NCBI GenBank assembly: GCA_009839505.1
Contig: VXPO01000105.1
Location: 34,851 to 98,850, forward strand
From: Gammaproteobacteria bacterium
GTDB lineage: Bacteria; Pseudomonadota; Gammaproteobacteria; Pseudomonadales; Azotimanducaceae
Direction of reading: 5' to 3'
Length of the DNA stretch: 64,000 nt
Shown here: piece after piece, positions 18,912-28,265 of the stretch
Position numbering within the stretch: the stretch's first letter is position 1
Layout: each line of letters starts with the position of its first letter
Notes under the pieces: generated by a model
The model's input: the letters and a program-made list of their open reading frames with translations, nothing else
Told to the model about the DNA's origin: nothing
Database searches by the model: none
Program-made: the position numbers and the translations under genes

Positions 18912-19118
18912 ATGGACCTCGAACCCCTGTTTCCGCACATCGAAGTCGTACTGGTCGTCGAGGACGGCAATGCCTTCAACATCATCGGCACGGTCCGCCA
19001 GGCGCTCAGGCAACACGGCGTCGAAGAAACAAGGGTCGTGGAATTCACCGAGGAAGCCACGTCCGCCGACTACGACAACGTCATCCGCACGGCGATGCGG
19101 TGGGTGCAAGTCGTCTAG
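18912..19118 (+). CDS. Small conserved-looking protein, unknown function
   Basis: A 68-residue acidic protein with pattern VVLVVEDGNAFNIIGTVRQA, a charged linker, then FTEEATSADYDNVIRTAMRW at the end. The alpha/beta pattern and the D-G-N-A-F and S-x-D-Y-D motifs recall a family of small proteins seen on plasmids and in islands, with no known role. The open frame extends upstream to 18483, but the earlier part does not look coding. The last 27 codons are duplicated at 21331-21417. Confidence 0.7.
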   Translation: MDLEPLFPHIEVVLVVEDGNAFNIIGTVRQALRQHGVEETRVVEFTEEATSADYDNVIRTAMRWVQVV

Positions 19119-19440
19119 CTGGCTGACCCGAAGCGTCCCGGCGGCGCTCAAGGGACACCCAAGCGGTCTACATTGGAACTCACCTACGTTCCCCCTGTCC
19201 AAACCACCAGCGGGCGACGAGCTTGACTTACGTTGCCGACGCAGCCAATCTCACCCATGCGTAATCGACATGGGCACACCCGCGAAGTCGGGTTGCCCGG
19301 TGAATACAACAACCCGATTCCACGGCAGGGAGTAGCTACCCGGCCGAGGGCGAATAGCCGGGAACTTCACATTGCCTGTGTCGTTACGCACGACCCGACG
19401 CCATCGGGGGGTCGGGACTTGTGCGACTGGGGGATTCCAG
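19119..19440. other. Non-coding upstream region of the CsgG-like pair
   Basis: About 320 bases with no supported gene. It should contain the promoter for the two genes that follow. The only clear signal is a GGGGGA SD-like run about 6 bases before the GTG at 19441. Confidence 0.5.
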
Positions 19441-20340
19441 GTGACAAGACCACTCGCCGCGATCGTTGCGGCAACGGCCGTGTTCGGCACATCCGCACTA
19501 GGCAGCGCTCTGCCCGTCATCGCCGTGACCGCCATCAAGTCGTCGGTGGACGAACGGGACTTCCGGGCCTACACCAACGCCAAGGCCGAGAACTTCCAGA
19601 ACATGCTGGAGACGCAACTGACGAAGATCAACCGCTTCAAGATCATGGAGCGCAACCGCGTGGACGAGGTGTTGTCGGAGCAGGGGCTTCAAGAGGCGTT
19701 CTCGACCACCGGAGCAGTCCCGAACATCGAAGGTGTCGACTACATCGTCTACGGCTCGATAACCCGCATGGGGACGACCGAGAGGAATGTCCGCACAGGA
19801 GGATTCGCCTCGGTCAAGACGATGGCCGAGTTCGGTGTCGATCTGAAACTGGTCGACGCCCACACGGGCGAGATTCGCCGCGCCGAGAATGTGGACCTGA
19901 GCCTGGAAACCGGCAGGGGCGTGAGAACGGGTTCGTTCTCGAGCTCCAACGAGGATGCCTCTCCGCTTTCCACGCTGCAGAGGGCCGTCGCGCGGAGGGT
20001 CGCCGCCGTCATCACCGAAAGCATATTCCCGGTGAAGGTGGTGGCCATCGAGAACGGGGAGGTCTATCTGAACTACGGGGACGCCATGTTCCAGCAAGGC
20101 GACAGACTGACCGTCTACCGCGAGGGGCGTTCGTTCGTCGATCCCGACACCGGACTGTCTCTGGGCAGTGCCCGCACCGAACTCGGAACACTGACGGTCA
20201 CCGCCACGACTGACAGGTTCTCCACTGCGACCGTGTCCTCGGGCGAGGAACCGGAGGTAGGCGACCTCGCAACAATCACGGTCGGCTCGGATGCGGGAGG
20301 CGATGCGCGACAACAGGAATACCTAGGGAGGAAGATATGA
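19441..20340 (+). CDS. CsgG/curli-type assembly-like secreted protein, paralogue 1
   Basis: A 299-residue product with a signal peptide from the GTG start at 19441 (preceded by GGGGGA). The core resembles CsgG/LpoB-type proteins: PVIAVTAIKSS strand, ETQLTKINRFKIMERNRVDEV (helix and strand, split), VDYIVYGSITRMG and GVDLKLVDAHTGEIRRAE. A small beta domain follows (VYLNYGDAMFQQGDRLTVYR ... FVDPDTG). There is no lipobox cysteine, so it is not a typical CsgG lipoprotein; it is likely periplasmic or outer-membrane associated. It overlaps the second paralogue by 4 bases (ATGA). Confidence 0.75.
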   Translation: MTRPLAAIVAATAVFGTSALGSALPVIAVTAIKSSVDERDFRAYTNAKAENFQNMLETQLTKINRFKIMERNRVDEVLSEQGLQEAFSTTGAVPNIEGVDYIVYGSITRMGTTERNVRTGGFASVKTMAEFGVDLKLVDAHTGEIRRAENVDLSLETGRGVRTGSFSSSNEDASPLSTLQRAVARRVAAVITESIFPVKVVAIENGEVYLNYGDAMFQQGDRLTVYREGRSFVDPDTGLSLGSARTELGTLTVTATTDRFSTATVSSGEEPEVGDLATITVGSDAGGDARQQEYLGRKI

Positions 20341-21287
20341 AATGCGTATTCGGATCGATTCTGGCGGTGTTTGCCGCCACGCAGGTCTTCGGGGCGGAAC
20401 AGGTTCCTGTCATCGCGGTCTGGCCGATAGAGAGTTCCGTCAGGCAATGGGACACGGAGAACATGCGGGCGGCCATCGAAACTCAGATCAACAAGACCCG
20501 AAAGTTCAAAGTCATGGAGCGGGGTCGCTTGGATACCCTCCTGGAAGAGCAGGGCTTGTCCGTATCGGGCATCACCGAGGGTGACGATTCGCTCGGCGGT
20601 TTCGGCGGTGTCGACTACCTATTGTACGGACGGGTGACTCAGGTCGCCCTGGAGAGCAAGAGCCAGCTTCTGTTCACGCAATGCGAAGCGACATTGGGTC
20701 TGGACGTTCGCACAGTGGACCGCAGGACTGGAGAGATACGCTACAGCGAGAACGTCAGGTTGTCGAAGAACGTGGCTAGCGGAGGAGCGGACGAAGACCC
20801 CTGCCGTGGTCTGCCTCTGAGCTCCGTGGAAGAACTCAGCATAGATGCGGCGGAAACCGTCGCGAACAAACTCACCATATCGCTGTTCCCCGTCAAGATC
20901 GCCAACGTGGATGGGGCCAGGGTGTTCCTAAACTACGGCGATCCTGTACTGACGAAGGGTGACTATGTGAGAGTTGTGAAATTGGGTTCGGGGTTCGTGG
21001 ATCCCGACACCGGAGAAGTGCTCGGCGCGGAAGAGGTCGAAGCAGGGGTCCTCCTCGTTACGGAAGTTCGGGCCAAGTACTCCATCGCCGATGTCCTGCT
21101 CGTCCGCGAGGAGTTCGGCGTCGGCGACGTGGGTCACAAGGTCTCAGGCAAGGATGCCGTCAAAGCCGTCCGGTCGGAACTCGCCGCCTGCGACTCCGCC
21201 AGAAGGAACGAGCAGCGGCGCTGCCGGAAAGCGGGACCAAGGTGCGATGAAGCGAGGGAGGCCCGGATTCGGGCTTGCGGGGTCTAG
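20337..21287 (+). CDS. CsgG-like secreted protein, paralogue 2
   Basis: A 316-residue product with signal peptide (MKCVFGSILAVFAATQVFGA) and the same layout as its neighbour: PVIAVWPIESS, KTRKFKVMERGRLDTLLEEQ, VDYLLYGRVTQV, TVDRRTGEIRYSENV, and the C-terminal VFLNYGDPVLTKGDYVRVVK ... GFVDPDTGEVLG. It differs by a Cys pair in the middle and a basic, cysteine-rich tail (RRCRKAGPRCDEAREARIRACGV, four segments) absent from paralogue 1. A strong GGAGG precedes the ATG. Tandem duplication followed by divergence is likely; the two may form a mixed complex. Confidence 0.75.
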   Translation: MKCVFGSILAVFAATQVFGAEQVPVIAVWPIESSVRQWDTENMRAAIETQINKTRKFKVMERGRLDTLLEEQGLSVSGITEGDDSLGGFGGVDYLLYGRVTQVALESKSQLLFTQCEATLGLDVRTVDRRTGEIRYSENVRLSKNVASGGADEDPCRGLPLSSVEELSIDAAETVANKLTISLFPVKIANVDGARVFLNYGDPVLTKGDYVRVVKLGSGFVDPDTGEVLGAEEVEAGVLLVTEVRAKYSIADVLLVREEFGVGDVGHKVSGKDAVKAVRSELAACDSARRNEQRRCRKAGPRCDEAREARIRACGV

Positions 21288-21330
21288 TTGTCCTGAACTC
21301 CGGAACTTCAGGCATTTCGTGAGCCCGGCC

Positions 21331-21417
21331 AAAGTCGAGGCATTCACCGGGGAAGCCACGTCCGCCGACTACGACAACGTGATCCCCACGGCCATGCGGT
21401 GGGTGGAGGTCGTCTAA
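21331..21417 (+). pseudogene. 3'-end copy of the small gene at 18912
   Basis: The last 27 codons plus stop of the 18912 gene are repeated with a few substitutions (FTGEATSADYDNVIPTAMRW versus FTEEATSADYDNVIRTAMRW). There is no start codon or N-terminal half. Together with the intact copy it brackets the CsgG-like pair as direct repeats about 2.3 kb apart. Confidence 0.8.
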
Positions 21418-21429
21418 CCGGTTGCTGAG

Positions 21430-22747
21430 GCGAGACCGCGCACTTCAACTCGGACGACCTGGAACTCGGCAACGCGGCGAAGGGTTTGTCGGGCGGTGTC
21501 GGATCGGGCGAGGCGACTGGCGGCTCAGACTCACCAGCCCGCTGGAGATCGAGGTGCTGGCCTACGTCCGAACGGAGGACGGATTCCTGACCTCCATGCA
21601 CGACCAGATGCCCGCGTCGAGGGCGGGCCGCCGGGCGTCCTTCTTCAATCCCGGCTCGAACGAGAACCAGGTCAGCATGCTCCGGCTGGTGAACGACTCC
21701 GGGGAGGAAGCCGAAGTGGTCGTCACCGCCGTCGACGACGGCGGCGTCGAGGGCGGGGAGGTCAGGGTGGCGGTTCCGCCGAATGCGGCCCGCACGTTCA
21801 CCGCCAAGGAACTGGAGGAAGGCGGCGGCGACTTCGAAGGCGCGTTCGGCGACGGCAGGGGGAAGTGGCGGCTGTTCGTGGAGAACGCCGACCGCGCGGA
21901 CGATCCGTATTCGGACAGGGACGTCCGGGTCATGGCCATGAGCCTTCTGGAGAGTCCGACCGGGCACCTCACCAAACCTGTCCACCGTCCCCCGCAACGA
22001 GTACGGGGGCACCCACGCCGTACCGCTGTTCCCGTCGAAGACCGCCGAGGCGCGGCAGGGATTCGCGAGAGTGGCGAACCTCACCGACGAAGCCGCCGAG
22101 GTGAGCGTCGTCGCCTACGACGACGAGGGCACCGCGTACGGTCCCGTTACGCTGTCGCTCGGCGCCGAGACGGCCCACTTCAACTCCGACGACCTCGAGG
22201 ACGGCAACGCGGCGAAGGGACTGTCCGCCGGCATCGGTTCCGGTGTGGGCGACTGGCGTCCCGAACTGACCAGCGAGTCGGAGCTCGACGTCCTGGCGTG
22301 TACGTCCGCACCGACGACGGCTTCGTCACCACGATGCACGAGGCGGCTCCGAGCCGCATCCACAGCCACAGGGCGGCGGTGTTCAATCCCGCGTCGAACG
22401 TGAACCAGGTGAGCAGCCTGCGCCTTGCGAATCCGGGGGACGAGGACGCGGAGGTCACCATCGTCGGGATCGACGGGAACGGGCTGAGAACGGAGGAGAT
22501 CGCCGTCGCAGTTTCGGCGAAGGCGTCGAGGACGCTCACCGCGCAGGAACTGGAAGGGGGCGGGGCGGGTTTCGAGGGGTCGCTGGGAGACGGTGCCGGA
22601 GAGTGGCAACTCGAGATCGGGGCGGACCGCGAGATCGTCGCCATGAGCCTGCTCGAAAGTCCGACCGGGCACCTGACCAATCTGTCCACCGCGCCGGTGC
22701 GTGGCGTCGGGCCGTGGCCGCCGCCGGAGGTGGCGCGGGAGCAGTGA
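21430..22747 (+). pseudogene. Tandem-repeat surface-like protein, truncated and multiply frameshifted
   Basis: Two copies of a domain of roughly 220 residues can be followed through three frames. Each copy has HFNSDDLE.GNAAKGLS, LAYVRT.DGF.T.MH, FNP.SN.NQVS.LRL.N, and closes with LLESPTGHLT. Frame changes occur at about 21510 (one base missing in GGGCGAGGCGAC), about 21966 (extra A in CCAAACC) and about 22299 (two extra bases in GCGTGTACG). The 5' end starts abruptly inside the domain at about 21430, right after the small-gene fragment. The final stop is at 22745. Such repeats occur in secreted, surface-exposed proteins; this copy is non-functional. Confidence 0.75.
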
Positions 22748-23058
22748 CTCGCAGTTCGTCTTCGTCTGCTTCCACCGTCGGCCCCTGGGGAATGCGCTGC
22801 GGGCGCTACACGCGGGATATTGCGCTGCTGCGAGCGCGTTCCGACCAACCCGAACTAGCGGGGCGGCGTCGGATCCGTTCGGGGCAAGCCTTCGGCACCG
22901 GTGCCGAGTGTCGCCGCATTTCGAAACTACGTCAATCGAAGGTCCTTGTCTCGAAATCGGACTTCAGAACATAGGGTTGTGATCGTCGTGCAGGTGCCGC
23001 GGGCGTTCGCCGTGCAAAGCAGACCACAGAGCCGGGCCGACCCTTCCTCGTGACCCAT
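22748..23058. other. No supported gene
   Basis: About 310 bases between the broken repeat gene and the convergent gene ending at 23059. Nothing recognisable on either strand. Confidence 0.5.
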
Positions 23059-24006
23059 TTAGAGTGCGCGTGTGAGTTCGCGTAGTTCCGGCGAGACGGG
23101 AATGCGGAGCCTTGGTTCGACCGGTCTGTCAATGGTGCCGACTGCGAATCGGTATTCGCTCTGCCATTCCAGATCCGTCTTCTTCGCGAACCACGCCTTC
23201 GACCCCCCGACCGGGGCGGCGAAGTCGTCCTGCGATTCGATCACCCCCGACTGGTCCGCGTAGTGGACGGGGCCATGGTAGACGTGGATGAACGTGTCGA
23301 TGGTGCCGTCTTGCTTGAGCGATGTGGAATATCGAGCCTGTTCCAACACGGCGGCTTCAAGGACACTCAGCGATGCATGTTTCGCGTTGTCGAAGGACAA
23401 TGCGAAGTCGATGCCGAGACGGATCGCGAAGTCGTCGGCGTCCACGATTGCGGTGGTCGCGGTGTAGTCGTACCCGGCGAATCGGGCCCGTAGGCGCTGC
23501 AGATCCCGGGTCCCCCGGTAGTGGGCGGCGCAATAGACCCAAGGTTCGCTGTCGGACACGAAACCAATGCTCGCGTGCACGTCCCTGGCCGATCCGCCGA
23601 GCCTGCGCGCCAACCAGGGGGCAGCGTCCTTCGTCAGTTTGCCGTCGCGGTCGTCGCCGATGCCGGGACGGAGATTCTCCTGACGACGATAGTACGCGGG
23701 CGTCGCGAGTTGGAGCGAGTCGGCCCGCGGCGGGGCGAACCGGGGCTCCGAGAAGACGACGAGATCGCCGATTCCCGAGATGTGGTCCGGTCGGTAGTCG
23801 ATGCGATGCACGAGTAGAAGATGGAAACGTCCTGCCTCCAGGTCCTGAACGCCAATCGCAGCATCGACTTCGGGTACGTCCTTGCGACCTGGACCTGGCG
23901 TCGTAACGCGGTCAAGGGCGCTCGTGACCGAACGGTTGAGTGCATCTACATTGTCGGCGTCGAACCTGAAGATGACTAGGCGGACGTCGTGTTGGGAGCC
24001 GTCCAT
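23059..24006 (-). CDS. Hypothetical protein, possible partner of the adjacent ATPase
   Basis: A 315-residue soluble alpha/beta protein. It begins DVRLVIFRFDADNVDALN, has several Tyr/Trp-rich stretches, and carries a central AHYRGTRDLQRLRARFAGYD region. Near the C terminus AWFAKKTDLEWQSEYRFAVG resembles the segment that closes DUF2971-like proteins of mobile islands, though that match is weak. No catalytic motif was identified. It is downstream of, and in the same orientation as, the OLD-like ATPase gene, with 326 bases between them. Confidence 0.6.
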   Translation of the reverse strand: MDGSQHDVRLVIFRFDADNVDALNRSVTSALDRVTTPGPGRKDVPEVDAAIGVQDLEAGRFHLLLVHRIDYRPDHISGIGDLVVFSEPRFAPPRADSLQLATPAYYRRQENLRPGIGDDRDGKLTKDAAPWLARRLGGSARDVHASIGFVSDSEPWVYCAAHYRGTRDLQRLRARFAGYDYTATTAIVDADDFAIRLGIDFALSFDNAKHASLSVLEAAVLEQARYSTSLKQDGTIDTFIHVYHGPVHYADQSGVIESQDDFAAPVGGSKAWFAKKTDLEWQSEYRFAVGTIDRPVEPRLRIPVSPELRELTRAL

Positions 24007-24332
24007 GCGTCCTCATTCAGCAGGACGAACAGTGGCCGTCTCTCGGGCCTCCCTTCACTAGCCAGGTGGCGCGGGCGCTAGGCGTTGAACGCGAGCGCCG
24101 TCGCCCTTTGATGGGCGCGGCTAGGCTACCGGCGGAAATGGTGCGCCGGTCAACGCTACGAACGCTCCCGCATTTTTCGGACCATCGGGAACCCGCCACG
24201 GTACATCTCCGTGCTTGCGACTTCGGCGGCGTCGAAAAGCCTTGACGTTGTCCGTCATGGTGTTGAACGCTTCGCGTCCCGCCCACGGCAAGCAGTCTCG
24301 GTCCACCGAGTCCGAACGCCCCCCGAATCGCG
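24007..24332. other. Gap between ATPase and hypothetical gene; one doubtful small frame
   Basis: On the minus strand a frame of 61 codons (24306-24121) has an ordinary amino-acid mix (MDRDCLPWAGREAFNTMTDN, then a basic stretch, then VPDGPKNAGAFVALTGAPF). It could be a small gene in the same transcription unit or a fragment of a larger one. No SD was seen before its start. The rest of the interval has no signal. Confidence 0.35.
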
Positions 24333-26195
24333 CTAGTTTCCCGACGGGGGGACTTCACAGCTACCAATCGACGCTAGAGCCGCGTCGACGGTTGCGTACA
24401 GATCCTCGAAGTGCCTGAAGTCGTCGACCGTACCTTTTTTGAATATGTAGTCGGCAAGTCGCGCCTTCTGATCGCTACCGAGTGTCCGGGCAACTACTTC
24501 GCCGTCTGGTCCCGTCGTCGTATTCGCGAACTCACTTAGCAATTCCTCGTCGTACTTGTTTTCGATCCCGCCTGTGGCGATCCCATTTTCTCGTCTGCCG
24601 AGCAGATGCGCCCTCACGCGGGACGAGGGCGACAGGTGTTTCCGTAGCTCTTTGTAGTGTCCCGTGGCGTCACAGTCCCAAACGATCACGAACTCGGAGT
24701 TCGTGGCGAGATTCGCGAGCAAGCGTCCGTAGGTACCCAATTGCGAAGCGCTCGTGGCGTCGACGAGCTCGTCAAACACGCGAACATCGTTCCCGAAGTG
24801 AAGTGATGCCCAACGTTTGAGATGCCGGGCATTGTGACCCTCAGTCAGGATCGTAACTTTGGCCCCGTCGTACGCCGCGATCCGCAACCCGGCATCGACG
24901 GTGCACAGACCCTCAGACAGTTCCTCCACCGCCTCCGATTTCGTCGCGGGAGTCAAGCTCACGACTCGCCCGCTTCTCGTCATGCGGAAGATCTCGCCTT
25001 CGTCGAGCATGGCGACGGTTATGGGGGAATGAGTCGTCATCAGGACCTTCGTACCGTGGTCGACGAACAGCCGTTTCAGAACCGCGACAAGCGCCCGCAC
25101 CATCGATGGGTGCAGCACGGCATCGACCTCGTCCAGCAAAAGGAGTGGCGGCTTCCGGCGTCCCAGTTGTTGATTGAACGACATCAAGCAAAGCGTCATT
25201 AGGATCTTCTCTCCGGAAGAGAGCGTATTGACGCTGTACGCGTCCCCGGTGAGGCGATTCGTCAGCTCCGACTCGAAGGAGAACTGCGCGTAGTTTGCCA
25301 TACTCAGCCGAACGTGCCCGGGGTCCGAGAACTCGAACTCGAACAACCCCTCGTCCCCTGCCTCTCGGCGCATGTCCTCGAGCGCCTGCCGCAGGACGTC
25401 CCAGGGGGGCGGATTCCTGTCCACGTATTCGGACATGAGGCCATCGAAGCTTGTCCCTTGTGCAGCCGTCTCGATGTTCCTATGCGCCCACAGGAACTGG
25501 TCGATCAAGTATGCGACAAAGATCCTGTTCAGTTTGGCGTCGATGGCTTCGCCCTCGTAGTTCCAAGCACGTAGGATGTCCTCGCGGGTCAACTCGTGGG
25601 GAAGTTTGTTGTGCAGCTTCATCGCGAGCGTCAAAAGCACGGCCGGGTTGCTGTCCGTTCTTGCGCGTCCGCGCTTGGGATTCTGTTCGTCCCTGACTAG
25701 CGGTCCGACCACCTTCTCGGCGATCTCCTGCGTGTAGACGGCTGCGGCCGAACCACCTTTGACGCCACGGTAAGCCGCGAATTCGGCCTGTCGGCCAATA
25801 TCGCTTCTCACCCGCATCTCGAACTCTCCGACGGCCGAGAGTCCTTCGTCTCGCTCGATCTCCCGTCTTGTGCGCTCAAAGATCTCCAATGCCTTGTTGC
25901 ATGGAGATTGGTCAGCATCCGACCCCGAGAAATAGTCGTCGGCCACAGACGCGGCGAACAGCGACGACCCCCAGCTTTCCTTCCCCATCTTCCTCGGTGC
26001 GAAAGTCACCATGTCGTACTTCTCGATGTTCGCGCGCGGCACGCCTTCCATGCGCGCCTCACCGCCCTCCAGAGCGTCGAGAAGCTGCGTCTTGCCCACA
26101 CCGTTGCGTCCCATCACCACGGCGAATTCGGGGATCGCAACCGGCACCACAAGGCGTTCAATCGACATGTAGGGCTTTCGAAGTGTGATCGACAT
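24333..26195 (-). CDS. AAA/ABC-type ATPase with C-terminal TOPRIM-like domain (OLD-like)
   Basis: A 620-residue protein. Walker A is GRNGVGKTQLL (about residue 28 from the chosen start). The ABC signature is VNTLSSGEKILM, Walker B is PPLLLLDEVDAVLHPS, and the switch histidine is in MTTHSP. The C-terminal 200 residues show a TOPRIM-like pattern: TILTEGHNARHLKRW (catalytic Glu) and FVIVWDCDATGHYKE (D-x-D). This is the plan of OLD-family nucleases, many of which act in phage or plasmid defence. The start at 26195 keeps the conserved N-terminal strand; an ATG at 26225 is also possible. It is intact, unlike its neighbour helD. Confidence 0.8.
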   Translation of the reverse strand: MSITLRKPYMSIERLVVPVAIPEFAVVMGRNGVGKTQLLDALEGGEARMEGVPRANIEKYDMVTFAPRKMGKESWGSSLFAASVADDYFSGSDADQSPCNKALEIFERTRREIERDEGLSAVGEFEMRVRSDIGRQAEFAAYRGVKGGSAAAVYTQEIAEKVVGPLVRDEQNPKRGRARTDSNPAVLLTLAMKLHNKLPHELTREDILRAWNYEGEAIDAKLNRIFVAYLIDQFLWAHRNIETAAQGTSFDGLMSEYVDRNPPPWDVLRQALEDMRREAGDEGLFEFEFSDPGHVRLSMANYAQFSFESELTNRLTGDAYSVNTLSSGEKILMTLCLMSFNQQLGRRKPPLLLLDEVDAVLHPSMVRALVAVLKRLFVDHGTKVLMTTHSPITVAMLDEGEIFRMTRSGRVVSLTPATKSEAVEELSEGLCTVDAGLRIAAYDGAKVTILTEGHNARHLKRWASLHFGNDVRVFDELVDATSASQLGTYGRLLANLATNSEFVIVWDCDATGHYKELRKHLSPSSRVRAHLLGRRENGIATGGIENKYDEELLSEFANTTTGPDGEVVARTLGSDQKARLADYIFKKGTVDDFRHFEDLYATVDAALASIGSCEVPPSGN

Positions 26196-26393
26196 TTTTG
26201 AATCTACCGGGAGTCCGACTGCCATACTATGCTCATGGCGGCAAGTTGCCGGAACGCGTTCACGGCTAGCCGACCACATGCCATCTTGGTAGCGTCTTGC
26301 GGTTCGTCTACGGCCTGTTACACATGCTAACCGGTTTTCCCGCCGATGCTCCAAATCCGACCGAGAGCCACGCTATCCTCGGCGGCTATGCGT

Positions 26394-28075
26394 TCACCGC
26401 CGCCGACCACGTGGTGCGATACTCCATCCCCGAAAACGGTTGCCGCTTCCCCGCCGCGCCACCCGCGAACCCTTGGACACATCGATGTTGATCGTGTGCT
26501 CGCAAGACGGATCGGACCAGTAGTTCGTGCATCCCCAGAACGGGCCACCGGGACCTTCCCGGCGTCGCAGGAGCCCGCTCTCGCACCGGGGACACACATT
26601 CGCACGCGTATCGCATGCCGGGTTCGTGCAACGGGCTTTGCCACGTTCGACGAGGACGAATCCCGGCCCGCACTCGGAGCAGCCAGGTGCCGAGTAGCCG
26701 CACATCTCCGTGTGGCTGCAGACGGGTCTGCCGGTACGCCGCGACGCGTAGAGGCGACTGCCGCATCTCGGGCAGGCGGGCAGGGAGTCTCCGGCCACCG
26801 TGCCGATCCTGCGGACCGGATGCCCCGACGACAGGACCTCGGACACGAACGGGACGCGTACCGGCTGTCGGCGACGAGGTACGCCCCGTGCCTGCCGCGC
26901 GTCGTCGCCACGTAGAAGAGACGCCGTTCCTCGGCATCCGGAAACGCGCGTTCGCCGACGGACGCAAGCACGAGCGCCAACACCGGATCGTCCTCGACCT
27001 TCGACGGGAAGCCGTACCTGCCGTCGTTGAGATCCAGCACGACGACGAAGTCCGCCTCGCGGCCCTTCGCGCCGTGCACGGTGCCGCATTCGACGCGGAC
27101 ACCCCATCTGTCCCGAAGGCCGACTGCATTAGGGAGGCTCGCCTTGTAGCGGGCCAGCACCAGCAGGCTCGGCCCCGCTTGCGGATCGTCGAGACCGGAA
27201 GCCGGAATCCGCGACAGGATGTCGCCGATGGCGGCGTCGATCCCCTTCTCCCGGGAGCTATCGAACACCACGGTGATCCCCAGATCCGGCTTCCTCCCTC
27301 TCGCTTGCAGCTTTCGGCTGATCTGCTCCGGATTGCGCACGACGAACGCCGACGTAGGCCCGAGGATGCGATTCCCGTGCCGGAACACCTTGGCGATCTC
27401 CAGCCGTCTCACGCGGCCGAGCCAGCTTCCGCAGTCCTTCACGATCCCCACGTCGCTGCCCGCGAACCGGTAGATCGACTGCCAGTCGTCGCCCACAAGG
27501 AAGTGCGCGACCCTGCGACCTTGCAGCGCGGCGACGAGTTCCATGCGCCCCCTCGAGATGTCCTGGAACTCGTCCACCAACACATACCGGTACCCCGGCT
27601 TCCACTCGCCCGCGCGAATCTGGTCCCGGGCGGCGTTGACGAGGTCCTCGAAGTCGCACGCGCCCTCCCGCTCCAGGGCGTTGCCGTAGCGGCGGAGCAC
27701 CTCCTCGAGGACATCCACGAATGCCCGTTCCCGGCCGCTCTTCGCCCTCTTGCGCAGTTCCTCCATTGAAAGTGCGCTGTTCTTGACATGGCGTATCGCG
27801 GCGCGGAGAAGCTTGTTGAGCGGATCGAGCAAACGTCCCGCGTGCTCCCTCAACGTCGCCAAGAGTTCGTCGAAGCCGACCGAGCGCATGCAGACGCCGT
27901 GGTCTCGAAGGGCCTGGGCGAGATGTTCGTAGAGGGCCTCGGGGTTCCTGCACTGCCAGCTCTTGGTCTCGATCAGCGTGGTCCCGTAGCGCTTGTGCAC
28001 GTTGCGTTTCCACTTCACGCCGTCGGCGTAGCCGACGCCCTGCGGCGGCGGATTGTCCTCCTCGTCGTGCGCGAA
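26394..28075 (-). pseudogene. helD: DNA helicase IV (HelD), 5'-truncated and frameshifted
   Basis: The reading frame from about 28075 to 26855 carries HelD motifs: WKRNVHKRYGTTLIETKSW, YVLVDEFQDISRGRMELVAA, VGDDWQSIYRFAGSD, VECGTVHGAKGREADFVVVL and EERRLFYVATTRGRHG. At about 26852 (a GGG run, one base missing) the frame changes. The C terminus then continues as PFVSEVLSSG followed by topoisomerase-type zinc ribbons (CPRCGSRL ... CPRCESGLLRRREG ... FWGCTNY). The N-terminal part with the Walker A motif is absent: homology stops near 28075, where a tyrosine-integrase fragment begins on the other strand. Non-functional as a helicase. Confidence 0.85.
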
Positions 28076-28107
28076 GCCGCCACCGGGCCGAGCACTAGTG
28101 GCTTGTG

Positions 28108-28265
28108 GTTGCGCTTCGCCTGCCCACCACCCTAACCGGAGCGCGGATCTCCGAAATCCTCAACCTCGCGTGGGACCGGGATTGGCGAACTCGCCGAGGA
28201 CGGCACGAGCGCCCGGCTCGGCGACCCCAAGACCGGCCGCGCACCGTCTGATCTCCCCAATGGCG
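28108..28265 (+). pseudogene. Tyrosine integrase remnant
   Basis: The translation VVALRLPTTLTGARISEILN followed by LAWDR contains the catalytic-arginine box of tyrosine recombinases (T-G-x-R-x-S-E-I). After one extra G at about 28176 the next frame continues IGELAEDGTSARLGDPKTGR, the following beta-hairpin of the same family. Only this central piece is left. It abuts the truncation point of helD, so an integration/deletion event probably removed the helicase N terminus. Confidence 0.75.

Noticed and set aside
24333..28075. Gabija-like system (OLD-type ATPase next to a UvrD-like helicase)
   Set aside because: The helicase is HelD by its nuclease insert, PFVSEVL end and zinc ribbons; it has lost its Walker A region and is frameshifted. 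The gene order is also opposite to gajA-gajB.
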